Of a DNA stretch of 28,624 nt, positions 7,500-15,587 are shown in pieces. The stretch is from Pseudomonadota bacterium. GTDB lineage: Bacteria > Desulfobacterota > Syntrophobacteria > Syntrophobacterales > Syntrophobacteraceae. Every line of letters begins with the position of its first letter. Position 1 is the stretch's first letter. A program made the translations under genes and the position numbers. Below the pieces are notes generated by a model, which had not been told where the DNA came from, searched no databases, and was given only the letters and a program-made list of their open reading frames with translations. The stretch is taken from assembly GCA_023416335.1 (NCBI GenBank), contig JAEZHY010000235.1:1-28624 (forward strand), written 5' to 3'.

Positions 7500-8669
7500 C
7501 TAAAAAAAGCTTTCCTTCATCCGGCCGTATTCCTTGTTGAGTTCCTGGCCGATGATGTTGCGCTGAATTTCGTTCGTTCCTTCGTAAATCTGGAGGATCT
7601 TGGCATCGCGCATCATTTTTTCGACCGGGTAATCCTGCATGTACCCGTAACCGCCGAGCACCTGGACGGCATTGGTCGCCACTTCCATGGCCGTATCTCC
7701 GGCGAAGACCTTGCCCATCGCGGCGTACTTGCTCACTTCGTGCGGTTCGGTATCCATGTAGCGGGCGATGCTGTATATGAGTGACCGTGCCGCTTCCGTC
7801 TTCACGGCCATATCGGCGAGTTTGTGCTGGACGGCCTGGAAGCTGATAATGGGTTTGCCGAACTGCATTCTTTTGCGGGCATATTCGACCGCGATATCGA
7901 GCGCGCCCTGGGCGAGGCCGACACCGAGCGCTCCAATGCCGGGGCGGGATTTGTCGAAGGTCTTCATGGCAATGATGAAGCCCATGCCTTCGCGGGCGAT
8001 CAGTCTGTCTTTCGGAATGCGGCAGTCTTGGAAAACGAGTTCGCGGGTTGCGGAAGCCCTGATGCCGAGTTTCTTTTCCTTCTTTCCGAAGAAGAAGCCC
8101 GGATCGCCGGTTTCAACCACGAAGAAGCTCGCGCCGCGGGGTCCCTTGGAGCGGTCCGTTATGGCCAGGACGGAGTAGATTTCCGACTCGCCGCCGTTTG
8201 TGATCCACTGCTTGGTCCCGTTCAGGATGTAATGGTCCCCGTCCTTGACGGCCGTCGTCTGGATCCCCGAGACATCGCTGCCTGCGCCGGGTTCGGTAAG
8301 GCCGAAAGCTGCGAGCCTCTTTCCGCTTGCGATCTGGGGCAGGTATTTCTGCTTGAGTTCCTCGCTTCCGAAAAGCAGGATCGGATATGCTCCGAGGCCG
8401 CTTGCCGCAAAGGAGGTCGCGATTCCGATGCATGCCTGGCCGAGTTGTTCGATGGCGAGGCAGTTTTCAAATATGCCGCCGCCCATACCGCCGTATTGCT
8501 CAGGTATATAGAGTCCGAAGAGGTCGGCCTGGGCGAGGATCTTCATGATTTCCCAGGGGAATTCCTCTTTTTCGTCCAATTCCGCGCGAATCGGTCTGAT
8601 TTTCTCTTTGGCGATCTGCGCGGCCAGTTCCTGTATCATTTTTTGTTCTTCAGTCAAAAAATAGTCCAA
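7500..8669 (-). CDS. Acyl-CoA dehydrogenase
   Basis: A 389-residue FAD-dependent acyl-CoA dehydrogenase of the short/medium-chain type, which oxidises acyl-CoA to trans-2-enoyl-CoA and passes electrons to ETF. Signatures seen are GLTEPGAGSDVSGIQ (FAD/substrate binding), the WITNGG loop, RMQFGKPIISFQAVQHKLADM, QVLGGYGYMQDYPVEKMMRDAKI and IYEGTNEIQRNIIG. Glu363 in IYEGTNE is the expected catalytic base. The start is an uncommon TTG at 8667-8669, supported by a perfect GGAGG seven bases upstream and the normal N-terminus it gives. The adjacent etfBA genes supply its electron acceptor. Substrate chain length cannot be read from sequence. The 268-bp leader before it contains an unusual tandem repeat. 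Confidence 0.94.
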   Translation of the reverse strand: MDYFLTEEQKMIQELAAQIAKEKIRPIRAELDEKEEFPWEIMKILAQADLFGLYIPEQYGGMGGGIFENCLAIEQLGQACIGIATSFAASGLGAYPILLFGSEELKQKYLPQIASGKRLAAFGLTEPGAGSDVSGIQTTAVKDGDHYILNGTKQWITNGGESEIYSVLAITDRSKGPRGASFFVVETGDPGFFFGKKEKKLGIRASATRELVFQDCRIPKDRLIAREGMGFIIAMKTFDKSRPGIGALGVGLAQGALDIAVEYARKRMQFGKPIISFQAVQHKLADMAVKTEAARSLIYSIARYMDTEPHEVSKYAAMGKVFAGDTAMEVATNAVQVLGGYGYMQDYPVEKMMRDAKILQIYEGTNEIQRNIIGQELNKEYGRMKESFF

Positions 8670-8703
8670 GTGCGTTCCTCCGACTTTTCAGGCTATTTTA
8701 GAG

Positions 8704-8860
8704 TACGGACCGCCCAGTCCCCTACTGAGCAAAAAACAGGGCAAAATGCCCAAAGTTTCGATCCTTTAACTTTAGCTACCGGTATCCGGGTTTTGATACG
8801 GACCGCCCAGTCCTATAACGGGCAAAAAAAATCGCGACCCGGAGTTTCGATCCCTTATCA
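8704..8860 (-). repeat. Imperfect tandem repeat (93-bp period) in the leader of the acyl-CoA dehydrogenase gene
   Basis: Two copies of about 62-65 bp start at 8704 and 8797. They share an identical 16-base head (TACGGACCGCCCAGTC), an A-run, and the tail AGTTTCGATCC. The first copy also contains a 5-bp hairpin (GGGCA 8739-8743, TGCCC 8747-8751) which on the minus strand is followed by TGTTTTTT, like a weak attenuator. The repeat lies entirely between plsX and the acyl-CoA dehydrogenase gene and encodes nothing. Confidence 0.7.
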
Positions 8861-8937
8861 TAAAAACAGGATTTGGCCAAGAGCTACGTAATGAATAACA
8901 GGGGCGAGCAACAGTTTTCGAACACGAGAGCAAACAA

Positions 8938-9999
8938 CTATTTTGGCGCAAATCCCCACTTTTTCTTCAAATTTTCGAGTATAAGCAGGGCATTGAAATA
9001 TTTGAAATCGGCAAGGGAACTGTCCCTTTCCAATTCTTCGGCCATCTTCCTGAAGAGTTCGTCGGCCGTTATCCTGCACGTGAGCCGGATCGCGCTGCCT
9101 ATGGCCTCTTCCCCGGATCTCCCGTGGGCCACGATCACCGGCTTCCTGACGCCGATGAGGGGCGCTCCTCCCACGTACCGGTAATGGTAGCTTTCCTGGA
9201 ACGCCTCGAAAACCCGGCTCACATCGACGCAGTCGCGGAACCCGTTTTGCTCGACTTTTTTCCCGAGCACCCGGATCAGGGCTTCGGACAGTCCCTCGCA
9301 CAGTTTCAGGACTATATTGCCGACAAATCCTTCACAGACGATTGCGTCCGCCACATCGTCGAAGAGGTCGTTCGGTTCGACGTTGCCGACAAAGTTGAGT
9401 CCCGAGCGCCGGATCAGGACGAAAGCTCTCTGGATGGCGCTGGTGCCTTTGCCCGGCTCGTGACCGATATTGAGAAGTCCGATCCTGGGATTTTCGATTC
9501 CCCGGGATGCCCTCAAATAGATATGGGCGAGCGTGGCCGATTGAGCGAGGTGCACGGTACCGGCCTGGGAATGGGCGCCGGCATCGAGCAGGACCGGTCT
9601 GCTTTCCCCGGCGGGGAAGGGCACGACGAGCGCCGGTCTTCTGAGTCCTGGGAGGAGTTCCACGTAGTGCTTCGCGGAGGCAACGATCGCCGAAGTGTTG
9701 CCGGCGCTGACCACTGCATCCGCCTGCCCCTCGGCCAGCATCCGCATCGCAACATTGAGGGAAGAGTCCCGCTTTTTGCGTATGGCGACAGGTCCGGACT
9801 CATCCATCGCGATCGCCTGGGGAGCGTGTACCACCTCCAGTGCATTTCGGTTGCCGGTGCTTTCGAGTATTTCCCGGACAACCGGTTCGTCGCCGATCAA
9901 GATGAGGTCCGCCATGCAATGCGATCGAGCCAGAAGCGCTCCCTTGACCACAGCCTCGGGAGCATGGTCCCCGCCCATGGCGTCAATCGCAATTCTCAT
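8938..9999 (-). CDS. plsX: Phosphate acyltransferase PlsX
   Basis: A 353-residue PlsX, which makes acyl-phosphate from acyl-ACP for phospholipid synthesis at the membrane surface. The N-terminal MRIAIDAMGGDHAPEAVVKG is diagnostic, and RKKRDSSLNVAM, ADAVVSAGNTSAIVASA, RPALVVPFP, LLDAGAH, FVGNVEPNDLF and CEGFVGNIVLKLCEG follow in the normal order. The start follows GAAGGT. It lies 27 bp after rpmF, the standard yceD-rpmF-plsX order. In many bacteria fabH, fabD and fabG come next; here acyl-CoA dehydrogenase and ETF genes take that place. Confidence 0.95.
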   Translation of the reverse strand: MRIAIDAMGGDHAPEAVVKGALLARSHCMADLILIGDEPVVREILESTGNRNALEVVHAPQAIAMDESGPVAIRKKRDSSLNVAMRMLAEGQADAVVSAGNTSAIVASAKHYVELLPGLRRPALVVPFPAGESRPVLLDAGAHSQAGTVHLAQSATLAHIYLRASRGIENPRIGLLNIGHEPGKGTSAIQRAFVLIRRSGLNFVGNVEPNDLFDDVADAIVCEGFVGNIVLKLCEGLSEALIRVLGKKVEQNGFRDCVDVSRVFEAFQESYHYRYVGGAPLIGVRKPVIVAHGRSGEEAIGSAIRLTCRITADELFRKMAEELERDSSLADFKYFNALLILENLKKKWGFAPK

Positions 10000-10026
10000 T
10001 TCTCAGACCTTCGGTCGGAAAAGGCT

Positions 10027-10209
10027 TTATTCTTCCTCGAGTTCCAGAACAAGGCGGCCTTTGTAATATCCGCAGTTGGGGCAGGCCCTGTGAGCAAGCC
10101 GCATTTCGTTACACTGGGGGCAGCGTGCGAGGGCCGGGCTGTCTACGCCGTGGTTGGCCCGTCTTTTGTCGCGTCTGGCTTTGGATACCTTACGTTTGGG
10201 AACACCCAT
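10027..10209 (-). CDS. rpmF: 50S ribosomal protein L32
   Basis: A 60-residue L32, starting MGVPKRKVSKARRDKRRANH as in most bacteria. A full zinc-ribbon (Cys30, Cys33, Cys43, Cys46) marks the zinc-binding form rather than the zinc-free paralogue made under zinc starvation. The acidic tail LELEEE is common. It is preceded by AGGAGT and sits between the DUF177 gene and plsX. Confidence 0.97.
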   Translation of the reverse strand: MGVPKRKVSKARRDKRRANHGVDSPALARCPQCNEMRLAHRACPNCGYYKGRLVLELEEE

Positions 10210-10295
10210 TTTCTACTCCTGGTTCTAATTCGGCCCGTGCAGCGGGCCTGGATCGTTAATCAAAACGGCGGACAGCGAAGACCGCCCGTCTTCCT

Positions 10296-10850
10296 TTATT
10301 TATCTCCGGACTCGGGCAGTCCGCCCTTAATCAGTCTGAGCTTCTCGAAAGGAGACATTCCGGTGTCGGACCGGCATTGGCATGTCTCCTCATTCAGGTT
10401 GGCCCCGCACCTCGGGCACAGACCTTTGCAGTCTTCACTGCAGAGAACCTTAACGGGCAGCGCCAGGAAAATCTGCTCGGCAACGAGTTGATCGATCTCG
10501 ATAACCTCTCCGTCGAAGAATTCGTAGACGAGTTCTTCGTTCTCGAGTTCTTTTTCCTCTTCCTCCGGCGCCCGTTCTTCCTCTATCAGGTAAAGGTCCA
10601 CGGTTTCATTCAGAGGGAACGGAAACTGCTTGAGGCATCGGTGGCAGCCCACTTCGAGAGTTCCCTCTATCTTGCCTGTAACTCTTATGTGATCCGGGAG
10701 CCTGTTAATGTCGAGAGTGACGTTGACAGGCCGGACCAGCTTCATATTAAAGGGGTCGTCAGGGGGAACGAACTGTCTCAGCCGCTCTTCGTCCCAGTGG
10801 AACCGAAGAGTTCGTCCTGATTCAGGTATTTCATCGACACGAATGCGCAT
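10296..10850 (-). CDS. yceD: DUF177/YceD family protein
   Basis: A 184-residue member of the YceD (DUF177) family, encoded almost universally just upstream of rpmF and linked in other bacteria and plants to 23S rRNA accumulation. A CHRC pair lies in the middle (EVGCHRCLKQF) and the C-terminus has a further cysteine group (CSEDCKGLCPRCGANLNEETC) typical of the family. An acidic EEERAPEEEEKELENEE stretch lies between them. The start at 10850 is chosen because AAAGGGG lies just upstream and because the promoter at 10881-10908 would begin the transcript near 10874, which excludes the in-frame ATG at 10877. It is the first gene of the operon. Confidence 0.9.
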   Translation of the reverse strand: MRIRVDEIPESGRTLRFHWDEERLRQFVPPDDPFNMKLVRPVNVTLDINRLPDHIRVTGKIEGTLEVGCHRCLKQFPFPLNETVDLYLIEEERAPEEEEKELENEELVYEFFDGEVIEIDQLVAEQIFLALPVKVLCSEDCKGLCPRCGANLNEETCQCRSDTGMSPFEKLRLIKGGLPESGDK

Positions 10851-10880
10851 AATTCCCCTTTCTGCAACCATAAACAATCA

Positions 10881-10908
10881 AGTATAAATATATTCACGGA
10901 GCTGTCAA
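10881..10908 (-). promoter_or_regulatory. Promoter of the yceD-rpmF-plsX-acd-etfBA-fabG-fabF operon
   Basis: On the minus strand TTGACA (10903-10908) is followed after 16 bp by TATACT (10881-10886), a near-consensus sigma-70 promoter. The leader would be about 25 nt, ending in a good ribosome site for yceD. Between it and the lipoprotein terminator (10909-11029) nothing further is seen. Confidence 0.75.
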
Positions 10909-11029
10909 GGAATTTAAGGCAATCTGGCGAATCTACAGGATTTTCCCCCGGAAGGAGGCCCTTCTTCCCACGACTGGAGAAAACAGGGGTTGGTCCCTCA
11001 ATAATCCCTGCCGCTACCCTTTGCAAACG

Positions 11030-11062
11030 AAAAAACGCTCCTCCCGTTTTCAGGGAGGAGCG
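11030..11062 (-). terminator. Intrinsic terminator of the lipoprotein gene
   Basis: A perfect 10-bp stem (CGCTCCTCCC 11036-11045, GGGAGGAGCG 11053-11062) with a seven-base loop is followed on the minus strand by TTTTTT. It lies about 100 bp after the stop of the gene at 11162-11683 and separates it from the operon promoter. Confidence 0.85.
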
Positions 11063-11161
11063 GGCATTTACTCATAAAACCTTCAAACTTATGTCGCCGG
11101 CGTACTCAAAAAATAATGCAGTGCTGCGCCAAAGTCCGGCTTTTCGCCGTCGAATCGATTC

Positions 11162-11683
11162 CTAGAAATGCTTGGCTGCCTGGGTGACCAGGTCTTCGGA
11201 TACCTCTTCGAAAACTTTTCTCCAGGCCCCGCGGGTGAACGTGCCTTTCCCGAAGGTGATCTTGTGTTTCGATTCAAGAGCTGCGATCTGCCTGCCGTCA
11301 TTTTTCACTTCGCATTTGACCACGAGCGATGTATCTCCCGCATAAGGCATCCACCTCGCCCCCATACTCCCCTTTTGATAACTCACGACGTGGGCCTCGA
11401 TCGTGTAAGGCGTTCCGCCAGTCTTCTCATTCCAAAGCATCCCGCGCTTCTTAAGTGAATCTTCGAGCCCGCTCCAAAGCAGCCCGATGACATCCACGTC
11501 AAAGACCGCGTGTGCGTCATTGGAAACATCTACAACCTTGACCTTGTACGGCGACGAAGTAAGAGTGCTCGGAAGGGGAGGCGAAGGCTGTGCGACGAAG
11601 ACGTCGTTACCTTTCCCCCTGCTGCACGCAAATGAAATGAGCACAAAGCATACTATTGCAAAAATTTGTATCTTCCTGTTCAT
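11162..11683 (-). CDS. Small putative lipoprotein (DUF4410-like)
   Basis: A 173-residue exported protein. The start at 11683 has AGAGGA upstream and gives a classic signal peptide, MNRKIQIFAIVCFVLISFAC, whose cysteine at residue 20 is a plausible though non-ideal lipidation site (SFAC). After it comes a proline/serine-rich linker, then a domain with VKVVDVSNDAHAVFDVD, LEDSLKKRGMLW, YTIEAHVVSY and a C-terminal FTRGAWRKVFEEVSEDLV. This pattern recalls the DUF4410 group of small bacterial lipoproteins, but the match is from memory. It is likely outer-membrane or periplasmic with unknown function. It forms a single-gene unit with a strong terminator. Confidence 0.7.
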   Translation of the reverse strand: MNRKIQIFAIVCFVLISFACSRGKGNDVFVAQPSPPLPSTLTSSPYKVKVVDVSNDAHAVFDVDVIGLLWSGLEDSLKKRGMLWNEKTGGTPYTIEAHVVSYQKGSMGARWMPYAGDTSLVVKCEVKNDGRQIAALESKHKITFGKGTFTRGAWRKVFEEVSEDLVTQAAKHF

Positions 11684-12307
11684 AGATGTCCTCTCTGCCG
11701 GGAATTTGCGCAAATTTATCCGAAAACAATCGAATGAGCAAATTATTATATCCGGGCTGCACATAAGGCAGCCAACCCGCGCCGGACTTGACCCGCGGGC
11801 CGTCTTTTTTCGCCTGGCCGATGATGCTTAAATGAATTTCGATCCGCCTGGAAGTTGGAACGGCAAGGTCCCCGCCTTTTCGTTCATCTCCGATAGTGCC
11901 AGAGGCAGATAAAATGGGCAAGGGCATTGATGATGCAATTGTGAAAAATGAAGAGATTTTTGGAGAAGGCGCTCGGCGGCAGCAATGGCAAGACCTTTGA
12001 ACAACTGCACCAGCACATAATTCTCGCTTGACCGCACTGCCCCTTGTCCATATCCTGACCTACAAGAGTTTTGGGCCAATACGATGCCAGGGCGCCGAGG
12101 AGCTGTATCCACGTCCTGAAAAGGGCGAGCAGTCCGTTGGACGGTCTTTGAGGTGACGAAGGTAGATCGTTATGCGGATCCGCGTAAGACCTGTTGTGAA
12201 AAGTTGCGATGCAGGACCAAAATCGCTGAAAAACCGGAAATCTCTATCGAGATCGGCCGCCGGTTCCATAGCTTCTTATATGGGCTCAAATCCGCGAATC
12301 GGCTCTT
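11684..12307. other. Spacer without a supportable gene
   Basis: No reading frame here looks like a known protein. A short frame with an initiation ATG at 11948 and several overlapping fragments near 11910-12150 have protein-like stretches but stop within 30 codons, which suggests old coding debris. A GCGGATCCGC palindrome lies at 12174-12183. Confidence 0.4.
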
Positions 12308-12336
12308 TTGCGGATCAATCGTAACATTGCTATAAC
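12308..12336 (+). promoter_or_regulatory. Promoter for the TPR gene
   Basis: TTGCGG (12308-12313), a 17-bp spacer and TATAAC (12331-12336) lie 33 bp before the TPR gene start. The -10 box is near consensus; the -35 is weak. Confidence 0.5.
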
Positions 12337-12368
12337 CATGCAAAAAATCATGATAGGTGAAATGATTC

Positions 12369-13019
12369 ATGGCTAGGAAGAGAAAGAGAAGCCAGGGAGA
12401 TCAGGAAGACTGGAAACAATTCAGTGCAGAGGCTGCATACGCAGACAGCATTTTTCAATCGGCAATTGGTGATTCTGAGGAGGCTATTGCGAGTCTCGAA
12501 TATGCGTTAGAGTTGATGCCAACCTATGCCCCTGTGCTTCTGAGCATGGGCTCTGTTGAATATCAGCGTGGAAGGAAATCGGAAGGGATGAAGCAGTTTT
12601 TTGCTCTTCTTGATCTTCCTGCGGAAACTGATGATCTTTGTGAGATTATCGATAAAGCCGGCAGCTTTCTCATTGGAATTGGTGAATATACTGATGGACT
12701 CGAGCTCTACCGCAGGGCGATCTCTATTTTTCCCAATGCCGCTCTGTTGCATCAGGGATTGGGATGCTGCGCTAGTCATGAAGGTTTGCATGAGGATGCA
12801 GTTCAAGCCTCTCAACGGGCTGTTGAACTGGAGCCGGAGAACCAGAATTTTGTGAATGATCTCGGGTGGAGTCTTTTGGAAAAAGGAAACTTGACCGAAG
12901 CAAGAGAAGTCTTGGAAAGAGCAGTCGGGATGGACCCGAAGGATGAGCTTGCGCTTGAGAATCTCAGGTATTGCAAGTCCCTTATTCAAAAGCAGAGTGA
13001 GGAAACGTCTAAAGCATAA
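12369..13019 (+). CDS. Tetratricopeptide repeat protein
   Basis: A 216-residue soluble protein with a basic N-terminus (MARKRKRSQ) and no signal peptide. Residues about 20-190 contain TPR-type helical pairs: AAYADSIFQSAIGDSEEAIASLEYALELMP, a middle repeat around SFLIGIGEYTDGLELYRRAISIFPN, then GCCASHEGLHEDAVQASQRAVELEPEN and GWSLLEKGNLTEAREVLERAVGMDPKD. The last two match the TPR consensus well (the G/A-A-P pattern). TPRs bind other proteins, so a scaffold or adaptor role is likely; the partner is unknown. The gene is AT-richer than the fab operon, stands alone with its own promoter, and may be a transferred gene. Confidence 0.85.
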   Translation: MARKRKRSQGDQEDWKQFSAEAAYADSIFQSAIGDSEEAIASLEYALELMPTYAPVLLSMGSVEYQRGRKSEGMKQFFALLDLPAETDDLCEIIDKAGSFLIGIGEYTDGLELYRRAISIFPNAALLHQGLGCCASHEGLHEDAVQASQRAVELEPENQNFVNDLGWSLLEKGNLTEAREVLERAVGMDPKDELALENLRYCKSLIQKQSEETSKA

Positions 13020-13180
13020 CTTTACGTGAACCGGATGTGCAATCCTCAGAGCTTTGAAATTTGGCGAATGCAGGAAGTCCATGCCGGTTTGGCGGGGGCG
13101 GCAGTAAGCGGTCCCGATCCGAAGGAATTCTTTCTTCCCTGCCAACTGCGTCGACTTTGGGACGGTTCCCGGCGGAAAAT

Positions 13181-13297
13181 ACGGGATAAATCTCGGCGGG
13201 TGGTAGCGCTCACCCGCGAAGCCCCCAGGCATAAGTTCAAAAATCTCAACATATTTGTTGCATCACGGTTTCGGGAAAACTCGATATTCTGGCAAGA
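13181..13297. repeat. Dispersed ~115-bp repeat, copy 1
   Basis: This segment shares long blocks with 15632-15746: TCTCGGCGGG, the AGGCATAAGTTCAAAAATCTC block (ACAAGTTC in the other copy), ATATTTGTTGCATCA and GGTTTCGG with GAAAACTC. The frames through the two copies differ, so it is conserved as DNA rather than as protein. The flanks 13020-13180 show no recognisable gene. Confidence 0.65.
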
Positions 13298-13336
13298 TCT
13301 TTTATACGTATTGGTAAGGCCCACCCATTTCGGAGG

Positions 13337-13612
13337 TCACGCCTTATTGGTAGGATATTTAGTTGCCCAGATCATCCCCATATCCACCATGCGAGGGTCT
13401 TTGATAATGCCTCTGTCGAAAAGGTCTTCACCGTAATGCAAGAAGGGGGAAGACCGCCCTGCATTAAAACCTTTACTATAGCGGGACAACTTTTCCACGT
13501 TGGGGCTTGGCGACCTGAAATACTCTTGCCTCTCGCCTGGTTTCTCACAGTAGTCGAGCCCGGCACTAGGCTGTGGGTTCTTGCAATTGTCATCTAGAAC
13601 GCAGTCCTGTAC
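13337..13612 (-). CDS. Unrecognised reading frame, doubtful
   Basis: An open minus-strand frame ends at 13337 and runs back past 13600. Its middle has a protein-like look (DYCEKPGERQEYFRSPSPNV, then a glycine/phenylalanine-rich stretch). It recalls the C-terminal region of di-haem cytochrome c peroxidases very loosely, but no haem motif is present. Its upstream end runs into a hairpin and into the end of the beta-propeller gene, and no ribosome site supports a start. It may be a decayed 3' fragment or chance. Confidence 0.2.
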   Translation of the reverse strand, partial: VQDCVLDDNCKNPQPSAGLDYCEKPGERQEYFRSPSPNVEKLSRYSKGFNAGRSSPFLHYGEDLFDRGIIKDPRMVDMGMIWATKYPTNKA

Positions 13613-13614
13613 GT

Positions 13615-13656
13615 GATCAGCCGATCCGGGATGGAGCCGGTCCGAATCGGCTGATC
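13615..13656. repeat. Long inverted repeat after the beta-propeller gene
   Basis: GATCAGCCGA (13615-13624) and TCGGCTGATC (13647-13656) are perfect 10-bp arms around a 22-base GC-rich loop. The hairpin lies about 20 bp past the stop of the minus-strand gene at 13678. There is no T-run, so a factor-dependent or repeat role is more likely than a simple terminator. Confidence 0.55.
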
Positions 13657-13677
13657 CGGAGCGGGACTCTGAGGCGA

Positions 13678-14784
13678 CTACTGGACCACCCATATATCCA
13701 ACATATTGGTACCATCGTCGACTGCGGCGAAAATAAATCCATTCCTGAAAGGAGCGAGTGCAATCCCGAATGCCGACCCAGCAGCAGGATCGATTGAAAA
13801 CTGGTCAACGAATTCCCCTTGCGCGGTGTATTCGACGATCTCACTCTGCTGATTCGGATCGGGATTAACCGCATCACCCTGCGAGGTGATCAGGTCTCCA
13901 TTGGGCGCCAGCGCAAGCCCGAGCGGGCCATGCAAATGGACCGGATCCTGGACCACAACTGTGCCCATGCCTAAATCCTTGTTCGTACGGGCCGCATTGC
14001 GGATTGCGAAGATCTCATTGTCGCCGGTGGATGCGACGTAGAGGATATCCTTGTCCTCACGATATGCCAATCCGGTCGGACCGACTACCAGCGCTGCAGG
14101 ATCGCACCGAGTCAAATACCCTGACGCGATTTGAGTCATCTTGAACTCGATCGAATCACTCTGTTTTTTGCCTTCGGAAATCTTCAGGTCAACCCGCGTC
14201 ACCGTACCGCTCGAAACGTTGGAAACGAATACCATGGCATTATTTCCATGTTCGTTGATGGTTAAATCCCATGGACCGTTTAGCAGGGTTGCATCGGCAA
14301 GCGTTTTTACCAGTTTGCCGTTCTTGTCCAGAATAAGGAGCGATCCCTGGCCTACTCCACAGGCATTACCCCCAGGGGAAAGATTGGGGAGATTGCCGAC
14401 TAGCACGAATCCTCGTTTCAAAACTCCAAGTGCGGTCGTGAGTCCTAGTCCCTGCTGTCCCTGAAAAAATACCGATTGTTCACCGGCAGGAGTGATCCGA
14501 ACGATTGTCGTGCCGGTCCCTTGGACGTTGCCACTGTTGTTGAAGTTCGACACGAGAATATCGCCGGGCTTAATCGCCCCGCCCGGTGCGAATCCATTGG
14601 GAACGAATGCAACGCCGTAGGGGTTGACGTCCCCATTGGGTGGGACAGTCGAGACGGAAAGCGTTGGAGTGGTTGGCAGATTCGGAATAATCGGCTGCTG
14701 ACGATTCTGACCTCCGAGGGCCAGATCCGCGATGAGCGCGAGAAAAACCATACATCCTAACGCAAGTAAATTCTTCGGTCTCAT
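13678..14784 (-). CDS. Secreted beta-propeller (NHL/SMP-30-like) protein
   Basis: A 368-residue exported protein. Residues 1-24 are a signal peptide (basic start, LLALGCMVFLALIADLALG). After a proline/threonine-rich linker, blade-like repeats with PxGLA/GxALAP-type strands follow: NPYGVAFVPNGFAPGGAIKPGDILVSNFN, GPWDLTINEHGNNAMVFVSN, GPTGLAYREDKDILYVAS, HGPLGLALAPNGDLITSQGD and SAFGIALAPFRNGFIFAAVDDG. This spacing (about 45-55 residues) is that of a six-bladed propeller of the NHL or SMP-30/strictosidine-synthase-like group. It is likely periplasmic or secreted; ligand unknown. The ATG is preceded by GAGGAG. No partner gene is adjacent. Confidence 0.8.
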   Translation of the reverse strand: MRPKNLLALGCMVFLALIADLALGGQNRQQPIIPNLPTTPTLSVSTVPPNGDVNPYGVAFVPNGFAPGGAIKPGDILVSNFNNSGNVQGTGTTIVRITPAGEQSVFFQGQQGLGLTTALGVLKRGFVLVGNLPNLSPGGNACGVGQGSLLILDKNGKLVKTLADATLLNGPWDLTINEHGNNAMVFVSNVSSGTVTRVDLKISEGKKQSDSIEFKMTQIASGYLTRCDPAALVVGPTGLAYREDKDILYVASTGDNEIFAIRNAARTNKDLGMGTVVVQDPVHLHGPLGLALAPNGDLITSQGDAVNPDPNQQSEIVEYTAQGEFVDQFSIDPAAGSAFGIALAPFRNGFIFAAVDDGTNMLDIWVVQ

Positions 14785-15189
14785 GAACTTTTCTCCTCGT
14801 TGGGTGTTTGGACGAACCTATTCTCCACTTTGAGCGCACCTGCAGAATTCCCAACCCCGGAAAAGAAATAATGCTGGGCAAAGTAAACCATTTCTGAAAA
14901 ATGGCCCCAATTGGCCATTTAACAGGCAGACATTCGAATGAGGTAATCCCGATCAGTTCGAAGCTTAAATTTACGCCGGAGTGAGGAGACTCATGCAATC
15001 GCTACGGGGAAACATCCCCAAATTCGGTTTTGAAATGATGACGCTTGAATGGCATTCATTTTAAGGACGCTCTGCGGGGGTGTCAATCCGATGCATGGGG
15101 GTAAGCGTGTAACCAAGTTGATCTTTTCCCGAAAAAATGGACAGTGAGTTAAGCGCCTTTATTATTGAACAATCAAATGGAGGTGCAAG
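14785..15189. other. Upstream spacer of the beta-propeller gene with operator-like palindrome
   Basis: No gene is visible. AAATGGCC (14899-14906) and GGCCATTT (14913-14920) form a perfect 8-bp inverted repeat, and a nearby CCATTT/AAATGG pair (near 14888-14904) overlaps it. It lies about 115 bp upstream of the beta-propeller start and could be a regulator site. The segment 15120-15189 leads into the IS3 remnant. Confidence 0.35.
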
Positions 15190-15480
15190 ATGTCCAAAAA
15201 CAGAAGGTCCTTCACGGAGGAATTTAAGCGGGGGGCGTGGCACTGGTTGCGAAGGTCGCGAACAGGTCACAGGTCGCCAGAGATCTGGATGTGGACGTAA
15301 CTCTCCTGAAAAACTGACAGAAAAGACTCAATGCCCATCCGGACATGCCTTTCCCGGGGAAAGGAAATCCGCGAGATTTGGAATTGGCAAACCTCAAGAA
15401 GGAAAATGCCCGACTCAAAGAAGAGGTAGAGATTTTAAAAAAAGCAGTCGATATTTCAGCGACCGACCTCAGTAAGATAC
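15190..15480 (+). pseudogene. IS3-family transposase OrfA remnant
   Basis: The start MSKNRRSFTEEFKRGA with GGAGGTGCAAG before it is the N-terminus of an IS3-family OrfA helix-turn-helix protein. The frame then shifts by one. In the next frame the rest is plain: VALVAKVANRSQVARDLDVD, a stop codon in place of an expected tryptophan, QKRLNAHPDMPFPGKGNPRD and the leucine-zipper segment LANLKKENARLKEEVEILKK. OrfB, the DDE catalytic half, is not recognisable downstream, where dispersed-repeat DNA begins. This is an inactive relic with at least one frameshift and one nonsense mutation. Terminal inverted repeats were not found. Confidence 0.85.
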
Positions 15481-15587
15481 CTTTTTATTGGAGAACATTG
15501 AGGCATCAGAACTAAAGCGCGCGGAAAAAGCCTCAGCCACGAGGCGATTACGGCCTATTACCGGGCGGTCCGAAGAGAGCGCATATT

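Noticed and set aside
9124..10491. 455-codon plus-strand open frame
   Set aside because: It runs antisense across plsX, rpmF and yceD, all secure genes.
13046..13324. 92-codon minus-strand frame
   Set aside because: Half of it is the dispersed repeat also found at 15632, where the same frame is broken.
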